From Gilliamella apis (lineage in GTDB: Bacteria; Pseudomonadota; Gammaproteobacteria; Enterobacterales; Orbaceae), in contig NZ_NASD01000007.1 in the NCBI RefSeq assembly GCF_002142155.1, forward strand, positions 56,326-120,325: a stretch of DNA of 64,000 nucleotides, in the 5' to 3' direction. The notes beneath the pieces were generated by a model that was not told the DNA's origin, ran no database searches, and saw nothing but the letters and a program-made list of their open reading frames with translations. Every line of letters begins with the position of its first letter. Within the stretch, counting starts at the first letter, position 1. The position numbers and the translations under genes are program-made. Shown here one piece after another: positions 57,481 to 64,000 of this stretch.

Positions 57481-57773
57481 ATGGTGCACTTTTCAACAAT
57501 AATTGACACCTTAAAAAAGCAAACGAGGTTTAAAAGCTAACCTTATAAACGTTGGTCATTTAAGGCATAGTGTTAGGTTATTTTTGATCTTGCCCTTTTC
57601 CTAGTTAGTTAATCGTTATTTTATTGATCTAAGGCAAAAACGCGCGCGTGCGCGTGAGGACTATGCAAGTAGCTGCTCAAACCTAAACAATTACAGTCAG
57701 TTATAGAAAGCATTAGATTTTTATCTAATAATCAAAAAGCTTGTTAATATTTTTGGGGGGTGATAAATTGTTC

Positions 57774-57833
57774 AAAGCATAAATATCCAATAACTTAATA
57801 AACTAATTTAAAAGAACCAATATAGAAGGAAAA
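57774..57833 (+). repeat. 60-bp direct repeat, copy A (upstream of vgrG2)
   Basis: Identical to 60006-60065. In copy B this sequence is the leader and ribosome binding site (AGAAGGAAAA) of the lysozyme effector gene. In copy A the binding site is followed by ATG GCT TAA, so it leads to a two-codon frame. It lies in the 57509-57901 gap, which also has an alternating CG/TG run (GCGCGCGTGCGCG at about 57641) and no gene. Confidence 0.9.
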
Positions 57834-57901
57834 ATGGCTTAATCAAACGGCTTGTAACTTGATTGTGATATGACTTAATAAAGATAATAGAGGTTAATAG
57901 G

Positions 57902-60007
57902 ATGTTTGAACCTGCTAATAATACGCACTTTTATTTTGATGTACAGGGAGTAGATAGTACAGCTAAACTGCAAGTATTATCCTTTGAAGGGCTAGAAGCT
58001 ATCTCTAGTGATTATGCGGTTGAAATCACGCTTGTTTGTAACCATCTACGTTACGATATAACCAAGCTACTCTCAAAGCCTGCTTTCTTATCCTTTGATG
58101 GCGAGCGTTCTACAGGTATTCACGGAATAGTGCAGTCCGTTAAAAGAGCCGCCGTAGGCAACCACTACGCCACCTTCAAAGTCATCCTAACCCCAACCTT
58201 GACCCACTTGAAAAAAAGAGTCAATCAGCGCGTCTTTAGAACAAAAACCGTGCCACAGATCATTAGCACCATCCTATCAGAATATGGCCTAGCCGAAGGC
58301 CAAGACTTTGCCTTTAAATTAAAAGATAGTAGTGTTTATACCATAAGGGAATATACTACCCAATATGACCAATCGGATTATGACTTTATTCATCATCTAG
58401 CCGAAAGTGAAGGCTTGTTTTATTTCTTTACCCATAGTAAAGAGCGACATGTATTAACTTTTGCTGATGCTAATCCTTTCTTTGCTAGCTTAGCAGAAGC
58501 TATTAGGTATCAAGCTGATACAGGACTGCATACAGACCAACGCATTATTCGACGTTTTGATATTGGTGTATCTAGTTGCACCACAGAAGCCAGTTTTAGA
58601 AATTATAATTTTCAAAATATGAAAATCCCTGAAGGCAATGCCAAAGGAACCCAGAGTCAAAAAGAAAACCAAGCCACAGAACCTTCACTAGAAAGCTACG
58701 ACTACCCTAATAGGCATCTCAATAAAAAAGAAGGTGATAGACTATCCCTGATAGAAATAGAACGACTCAGAGCCAGTCAAGTATTAGCCGAAGCTGATAG
58801 TGATGTGATAGGGTTACATGCGGGGGTGTTTATTTCCCTTTCTAATCATCCTTTACCTGATACTGAACAGCCTTGGTTAATTAGAGAAATACGCCATGCA
58901 GGTAAACAACCCAGCGTACTAGAAGCCTTTGGAGACACCTCCACTGCTAATACTACCTCCTCAGCCAGTCAACTAAACAAATGCCTTGATTATCCTTATT
59001 CAGAACAACTGCAATTTCCCTTAGCAGACTTCAACCAAGGCTATCGAAATGTGTCCATTCTCTCCCCAAAAGATGTTCCCTACCGCCCCCAACACCTTCA
59101 TCCCAAGCCTAAAGTATTGGGTACTCAAACGGCTATAGTCACAGGTGCGGCAGGAGAAGAAATCTACTGTGATGAATACGGTCGGGTAAAAATACAGTGT
59201 CATTGGGATAGAGAGGGACAATACAACGAAAATTCATCCGACTGGGTCAGAGTTGCCAGCAACTGGGCGGGTAATGGCTATGGTGCTATTGCAGTACCGA
59301 GAGTGGGTATGGAGGTTATGGTTAGCTTCTTAGAAGGTGATCCTGATTATCCTATGATTACAGGAGCACTTCATAATGGTATTAACAAAGTGCCTTATGA
59401 ACTACCTGCCCATAAGACTAAGACTGTGTTTAAAACCAGCTCAAGCAAAGGGGGTGTGGGTTCTAATGAGTTTAGAATTGAAGATAAAGCAGGCGAAGAA
59501 CAACTCTTTGTGCAGGCTCAAAAAGACTTCGACCAATTAACAAAGAACAACCATACCGTTGAAGTTAAAAACAATAGCTATTTACAGGTACAGAATGAAC
59601 ACAGTGAAACCATTGTAGGTAATAGATACCAAAAACAACAAAGTGAAGAACACCATCTCACGGTAAAAGACCGTAAAACCCAAATACTACAAAATGACTA
59701 TAAAACCGTTGCAGAATCAGAACATACCTCTATAGGTACTATTCTAACCACAGAAGCAGGGATGGAAATTCACCTTAAAGCAGACCAACAGATAGTCATA
59801 GATGGAGGTTTATCCTTAACCCTAAAGGCTGGGGGACAACATATCATCTTAAATCCAGCGGGGATATTTACTACCCCTATGTTTACAGGGGGAGCTCCTA
59901 TGGCAGGAACGCCTGCGAGTCCTTTACTACCTTTTACCAAAGAGAAGCAAGTAGAGGAAACCGATAGTCCCAGTAACTGGGTAGGGTTTGTATTGTTTTC
60001 TGAATAA
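57902..60007 (+). CDS. T6SS spike protein VgrG (second copy)
   Basis: 701 residues, similar in wording to the first VgrG through the gp27-like base and OB domain (GAAGEEIYCDEYGRVKIQCH, WVRVASNWAGNGYGAIAVPR). The C-terminal beta-repeat (about 550-650, HTVEVKNNSYLQVQNEHSET) is shorter than in VgrG1 and the tail (FTGGAPMAGTPASPLLPFTK) differs, so it probably carries a different effector. It precedes the lysozyme effector by 62 bp in the same direction. ATG 57902 has AGAGG upstream. Confidence 0.94.
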   Translation: MFEPANNTHFYFDVQGVDSTAKLQVLSFEGLEAISSDYAVEITLVCNHLRYDITKLLSKPAFLSFDGERSTGIHGIVQSVKRAAVGNHYATFKVILTPTLTHLKKRVNQRVFRTKTVPQIISTILSEYGLAEGQDFAFKLKDSSVYTIREYTTQYDQSDYDFIHHLAESEGLFYFFTHSKERHVLTFADANPFFASLAEAIRYQADTGLHTDQRIIRRFDIGVSSCTTEASFRNYNFQNMKIPEGNAKGTQSQKENQATEPSLESYDYPNRHLNKKEGDRLSLIEIERLRASQVLAEADSDVIGLHAGVFISLSNHPLPDTEQPWLIREIRHAGKQPSVLEAFGDTSTANTTSSASQLNKCLDYPYSEQLQFPLADFNQGYRNVSILSPKDVPYRPQHLHPKPKVLGTQTAIVTGAAGEEIYCDEYGRVKIQCHWDREGQYNENSSDWVRVASNWAGNGYGAIAVPRVGMEVMVSFLEGDPDYPMITGALHNGINKVPYELPAHKTKTVFKTSSSKGGVGSNEFRIEDKAGEEQLFVQAQKDFDQLTKNNHTVEVKNNSYLQVQNEHSETIVGNRYQKQQSEEHHLTVKDRKTQILQNDYKTVAESEHTSIGTILTTEAGMEIHLKADQQIVIDGGLSLTLKAGGQHIILNPAGIFTTPMFTGGAPMAGTPASPLLPFTKEKQVEETDSPSNWVGFVLFSE

Positions 60008-60065
60008 AGCATAAATATCCAATAACTTAATAAACTAATTTAAAAGAACCAATATAGAAGGAAAA
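60006..60065 (+). repeat. 60-bp direct repeat, copy B (leader of lysozyme effector)
   Basis: Sixty bases identical to 57774-57833, starting in the vgrG2 stop codon and ending in the GGAAAA of the ribosome binding site of the next gene. The exactness of the match implies recent duplication or gene conversion around vgrG2. Confidence 0.9.
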
Positions 60066-60069
60066 TAAG

Positions 60070-63000
60070 ATGGAGTTTAAATTTCCGGTAGTCCAAGCAG
60101 AAGGTAAAGAATATACTGCCGAAGAACTGTATGGAAAACTATCCCAAGAAGACAGTGGCTACTATCTACTCAGTGCCAACCAATTCTGGCATGGTGGAGT
60201 CCATTTCACAAGTAAGCACTTTGCACAACATATTACCGATGCGCCTATTCAAGCCATTGCTAAAGGCACAGTAATAGCCTATCGTATCAACAAAGACTAT
60301 CTCCTAATCGAAGATGACGAAGTAATTGCTGTACCACCAGAAAAAGGTGGATACCAATACAGCTCAGGATTTTGCTTAATTAAACACACCATTCCCTACG
60401 AAAGAAAAAAAACCGAACAAGAAAAGCAACAAGAGATACAACAACAAGTACAACAAACAACAGAACAACTAAAAGATCAGCACATTACTGTACAGGGTAG
60501 TAGCCCTCGTACCTACCGTAATGAAGAAGGAACAACAGGGGCTAAAATAGGAACCTACCCAGTAGGGACAAAACTAGATATTCTTAGTGTCAGTGATGCT
60601 CCTAAAGATGGCTACTACTTTGCCAAAGTAAGAGAAACAGGCAAAACTGCAGCTACTGACGAACACTACATAGCCCTCTTGGATAAAGAAGGTAAACCAG
60701 TGGCTAATAATGATGGCAAAGCATTTTTTGAACTGCCTGCCAGCTCAACAGCAACATCCACTGCACAACAAAGTGCCGAGCAGACTACTCAAAATACCAA
60801 TACACAAACCTCAGAGACAACGCCAACCGATACAAACAATAATCAAACTGACGATACTAACAAGCAAGAACCACCACCCACTACCTTCAATTTAGACTTC
60901 TACAGCCTCTATATGCACCTCTGTGCTTATGAAGACTACCTACCTCCTAAAAAAGATCAACAACAAGAAGCCAAGCCTGAAACAATTACCATCAATGCAA
61001 CAGGACTTAACGTAAGGGACAAACAAAGAGACGAGGCCAACTGCACCTTACTAGGAACTATATCAAACGGAGCTACACTAGAAGTACTCGAAAGCAAAGT
61101 AAGTAGTAACAAACAATTCACCGATGTAAAAGGCAAAATCATCTCAGGTGCAGTTACCAAGGGTACTACCCAAGTAGCCAAAGCAGGCGATACCGTTTGG
61201 GTTCCAACCAAACAAGGCAATAAAAGCTTTATTAAAGATAATAAACAGCCAACACCTAAAGAAAAAACACGTCCTAGCTATTGGCAAGGCACAGTAACTG
61301 CCAAAGTTAAAAAAGCAGATGGCATCACCATCTGGAAAACCTACGGAAATAATGAATTAAAAGCAGAGCTAGGTAAAATCAACCAAGGCAACCAATTTAC
61401 TTTCGATAGCACACAAACAAAAATCATCAGTCAAACAGGCAAACCAGACCTGTTAGTGGCTGAATGTACTGCCATAGGCACGTTTACCTTTCGAGGAAAT
61501 GGTGAACAGCCTACGGGTACGTTCTGGACAACGGTAGATAAAGACTCAATCATTAGAGAAAAAGTAGAACCTACCGTTTTTGATACCGTTGTCCCCTGCC
61601 AAGTCGAAGTCATAGCGGGAGAGGGTCTTGGCTATCTAGGTATCTATGAAACACCCAGCAAAATGTGTGAAATAAATAAAAAAAGACAAGTACACGTTGA
61701 GATTTTTACTCCTGACTTGAAAACAGTAGAATTTTTACTTAACAACCCCTTTAAATTAACGGGGAAAAAATACATCAAAATAGCTAAGGGTACCCAACTA
61801 CTAGGCCTGCTTCCAGCAGAAAGACCAGAGCCTGCTATACCAGTCCAAACAACACCTGCCCCCCAAGCGAGCCCTATTCCTGATTACACCGTTACAAGAG
61901 ACCACTACCTAGCTATTGATACCCTAAAAGCAAAAAAACAACTCAATGGTAAAGAATGGTATGAAATAGCCGTAGAAAAACATACAGGCTATATAGCCAA
62001 GGAAGGCTTAGAAGAAATAGACCAACATGAGTGGGCCAAACTAGGCTTTCAAATGGTTCAAGAAGTTAATACTAACGCCGATGGTTATTTAGACCCCAAC
62101 CTAATGCCCCCTATTTTTCAACAGATTTATAATAAAATAGATACTGATGGCGATGGGAAATTACAGCAGAGTGAACTAAAAGCAGCATTACAAAACTTAG
62201 AAATTAGAGACCAATGGTCAAAACTCATAGCCTTTCACCCTTCTGAATGGAAGACAGACACAAAGCCTTTACTAGCTAGGTTTACTCAGTTACTAACCAA
62301 TCCTCAAGCGTCTGAGGAAGCACAGGCAGCTGCTAAAAAGTTGTTAGTACAAGAAACACAAAGGATGAATACCCTTACCTTTTTAGAGCAAGTAGCCCCA
62401 CCTATTCCGCCTATGCTTTTTCATTTCCATCCCGTGGCTTTTGTGGAGTATTTAAAAGGAGATGGAATAACAGCTTATCATATATATCATGATGGTAGGA
62501 TAGAGAAACATACTCCATCTTCTATTAGTTCAGCCAACAAAGGCAAATATCTATATATTTATCATGATAAAGATAATAAAGAACATAATATTTGTACTTG
62601 TGAATGGCATGTAACGAAAAAGAAAAAATTAGGAACTGCTAGTGGAAATTATAATTATCCAAATCATGGCACTGTTCTAGAAGCAAAAGCTGCAGTTAAT
62701 GAAGATTCTATTGAGTATAGAGCTAGATATACAAATGGTAATATTCATGAATGGATAAAACCATTGACAGGTGTTAGCATTTATCAAAGGCTTACCTTAG
62801 TCAATGGTGATATTGCTGAGTATGGACATCATGATACATTAGGAAATATATGGCGTTTATATCAACAACAAGCTGCATATACTGAGTTAGTAAGAATGCC
62901 AGATAGTTTAGATTATACAAGTGGAGATGTGGTTATAAAGTATGAACTACAGGAAACATATAGAAAGTATACACACCCTAGTATTTTAGCAGGTTTTATT

Positions 63001-63807
63001 GGAGCATTAGCTGATATTAAAGAAAAGATTACTGTAACAGGCAGTGCTTATGAGCAAGGTTCTTGTTTCCCAAGTGCCTTACATGTAAATGGGGAAAGTA
63101 TAGATAATAAATATATTAAAAACGTAAATGGTTTATCTAATTGGGATAAAGATAAAACTTTTGTTAGAGCATTATCTAAGTTTCATTTCCAAAAATTCCG
63201 TATAGGTTCTTCAATGTTGCCCCACTTTAGTGGCATAACAGGTTGTGTAAATGGCGGTACTTTGCATAATAGTCATTTGCATACAGAAGACTTTAAATTT
63301 AGTGCTGTTAAACAAGTAACAGAAGATAGTCGGATTGAATTAGCACAATTAAGTCTTTCAGAACAAGGTAAAGAGTTTATTAAGGAGTGGGAAGGTTTTA
63401 GGGAGTTTGCATATAATGATTCTAAAGGTTTTTGTACCATAGGTTATGGCCATTTAATTGCTAGGGATAAATGTAAAAATATTACTTTACCTGCTGAATT
63501 TGCAAATGGAATTAAGAAACCAGAGGCAAATGAATTATTTGAAAGGCGAATACCAATATATGAAAAAGGTGTAAAGGATAATGTTACAGTTAAATTGTAT
63601 CAACATGAATTTGATGCTCTAGTTTCTCTTTTATTTAATTGTGGAGAAAATTTTTTTACAGTTAATAAAGCACCAAGATTAATTCAAAACTTGAATGATG
63701 GTAATTATCAAGCTGCAGCCCATGAGTTTTTAGATATAGAAAATGCCAGCAGAAGAAGATCTGAAAATAATCTTTTTCTAAATAATATTTATGATGCTTC
63801 CCACTAG
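60070..63807 (+). CDS. large peptidoglycan-degrading T6SS effector (M23-like, SH3, EF-hand, GH24 lysozyme)
   Basis: 1245 residues. M23/LytM-like pieces are FWHGGVHF (about 39-46) and FYSLYMHL (about 277-284), separated by an SH3-like domain (about 140-195) and a Thr/Gln/Asn-rich stretch. Two more SH3-like regions follow (about 305-390, 415-490), then an EF-hand, KIDTDGDGKLQQSEL (about 691), and HPSEW and FHPVAF motifs. The C-terminus (about 1095-1245) is a GH24 phage-type lysozyme with catalytic Glu in WEGFREFAYND and Thr in CTIGYGHL. Whether the M23 part is active is unclear since the second His motif is degenerate. From about residue 795 on, codons turn much more AT-rich. Likely delivered by VgrG2 to the target periplasm. 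Confidence 0.85.
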   Translation: MEFKFPVVQAEGKEYTAEELYGKLSQEDSGYYLLSANQFWHGGVHFTSKHFAQHITDAPIQAIAKGTVIAYRINKDYLLIEDDEVIAVPPEKGGYQYSSGFCLIKHTIPYERKKTEQEKQQEIQQQVQQTTEQLKDQHITVQGSSPRTYRNEEGTTGAKIGTYPVGTKLDILSVSDAPKDGYYFAKVRETGKTAATDEHYIALLDKEGKPVANNDGKAFFELPASSTATSTAQQSAEQTTQNTNTQTSETTPTDTNNNQTDDTNKQEPPPTTFNLDFYSLYMHLCAYEDYLPPKKDQQQEAKPETITINATGLNVRDKQRDEANCTLLGTISNGATLEVLESKVSSNKQFTDVKGKIISGAVTKGTTQVAKAGDTVWVPTKQGNKSFIKDNKQPTPKEKTRPSYWQGTVTAKVKKADGITIWKTYGNNELKAELGKINQGNQFTFDSTQTKIISQTGKPDLLVAECTAIGTFTFRGNGEQPTGTFWTTVDKDSIIREKVEPTVFDTVVPCQVEVIAGEGLGYLGIYETPSKMCEINKKRQVHVEIFTPDLKTVEFLLNNPFKLTGKKYIKIAKGTQLLGLLPAERPEPAIPVQTTPAPQASPIPDYTVTRDHYLAIDTLKAKKQLNGKEWYEIAVEKHTGYIAKEGLEEIDQHEWAKLGFQMVQEVNTNADGYLDPNLMPPIFQQIYNKIDTDGDGKLQQSELKAALQNLEIRDQWSKLIAFHPSEWKTDTKPLLARFTQLLTNPQASEEAQAAAKKLLVQETQRMNTLTFLEQVAPPIPPMLFHFHPVAFVEYLKGDGITAYHIYHDGRIEKHTPSSISSANKGKYLYIYHDKDNKEHNICTCEWHVTKKKKLGTASGNYNYPNHGTVLEAKAAVNEDSIEYRARYTNGNIHEWIKPLTGVSIYQRLTLVNGDIAEYGHHDTLGNIWRLYQQQAAYTELVRMPDSLDYTSGDVVIKYELQETYRKYTHPSILAGFIGALADIKEKITVTGSAYEQGSCFPSALHVNGESIDNKYIKNVNGLSNWDKDKTFVRALSKFHFQKFRIGSSMLPHFSGITGCVNGGTLHNSHLHTEDFKFSAVKQVTEDSRIELAQLSLSEQGKEFIKEWEGFREFAYNDSKGFCTIGYGHLIARDKCKNITLPAEFANGIKKPEANELFERRIPIYEKGVKDNVTVKLYQHEFDALVSLLFNCGENFFTVNKAPRLIQNLNDGNYQAAAHEFLDIENASRRRSENNLFLNNIYDASH

Positions 63808-63840
63808 TTTTTTTATACTCCTAATTAAGGAAAAAGAAAA

Positions 63841-64000
63841 TGAGGATATATAGATTATTTTTTATTGTGATATTCTTTACTACTTTTTTATTAAAAATTT
63901 GTTATGCTGAAAGTATTACTAGCTCAGATAATACAGAGGTATGGGATTTTTATAAGGTTTCTGAAAGAAATGTATTAAGCAATAATGATAATTATAGAGA
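63841..64000 (+). CDS. secreted protein start, probable immunity protein (cut by window edge)
   Basis: An open frame of 53 codons runs off the window. It starts MRIYRLFFIVIFFTTFLLKI and has a clean signal peptide with cleavage near CYAES, then a hydrophilic, Ser/Asn-rich stretch. AAGGAAAAAG lies just before the ATG, 33 bp past the lysozyme stop. A periplasmic protein at this spot is what a lysozyme inhibitor/immunity gene would look like; identity cannot be confirmed from the fragment. Confidence 0.55.

Larger units (their letters stand above)
55150..57508 (+). mobile_element. IS21-family insertion sequence
   Basis: A 2359-bp element with 27-bp imperfect terminal inverted repeats (55150-55176 and 57482-57508, four mismatches), outermost bases TGT and inner AAAAGTGCACCA in both. 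A second internal copy of GTGTAAAA.TGCACCAGTT follows the left end (about 55196-55215), as usual for IS21 multiple end repeats. It encodes istA and istB overlapping. No target duplication is visible: CTCTAAGC on the left and CCTTAAAA on the right differ. Confidence 0.88.

Noticed and set aside
57636..57660. Alternating CG/TG run as a regulatory or Z-DNA site
   Set aside because: Striking in AT-rich DNA but only about 13 bases; no partner site or context supports a function.

Overview
The window looks like chromosome from an AT-rich gammaproteobacterium. Gammaproteobacterial markers are the hinT-lpoB-nagZ order, a TyrR-type regulator, PriB encoded inside the rpsF-rpsR-rplI operon, SstT and ChaB. 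Together with low GC, an ESPR-type autotransporter, type VI secretion (T6SS) cargo and beta-glucoside PTS genes, this resembles Orbaceae gut symbionts (Gilliamella-like). That placement is inference from gene content and has not been tested by any search.

Layout. 0-4 kb: edge of a surface-polysaccharide locus (rfbB fragment and two large glycosyltransferases). 4.3-9.4 kb: core genes (tyrR-like, nagZ, lpoB, hinT, then rpsF-priB-rpsR-rplI with a strong promoter, a leader hairpin and a terminator). 9.4-15.7 kb: a complete lactose/cellobiose-family PTS operon with GH1 phospho-glycosidase, IIB, PRD regulator, IIA, a small membrane protein and IIC, preceded by a candidate operator. 16-19 kb: chaB, an AcuI/YhdH-type reductase and sstT. 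19.3-24.8 kb: a 5-oxoproline operon (NRAMP-like transporter, pxpA, fused pxpB-pxpC, fused biotin carboxylase-BCCP) lying between two perfect 26-bp direct repeats. 25.5-31.5 kb: an aldo/keto reductase and a 1687-residue autotransporter with about 16 tandem 53-residue repeats.

From about 31.6 kb the window is accessory DNA. A three-gene coiled-coil operon (32.2-36.2 kb) has its own promoter and terminator and sits between a broken and an intact copy of a YciI gene 3' end. Then come a DUF2867 gene, a transposase scrap, and an island (37.77-46.69 kb) carrying a type I restriction-modification system and a tyrosine integrase. The island is bounded by copies of the 14-nt 3' end of tRNA-Gly(GCC). 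To its right is a T6SS cargo region: a minus-strand vgrG-DUF4123-accessory-metalloprotease-secreted partner operon, a PAAR gene, a field of degraded reading frames and strong hairpins, an IS21-family element, and a plus-strand vgrG with a 1245-residue lysozyme effector and the start of a secreted partner gene. No T6SS structural (tss) genes are present, so these are orphan delivery modules that would use an apparatus encoded elsewhere.

The least explained items are the three-gene coiled-coil operon at 32.2-36.2 kb, the biotin-dependent version of the 5-oxoprolinase operon, the tRNA-Gly scars that suggest stacked islands, and the multi-hairpin region at 54.5-55.0 kb.
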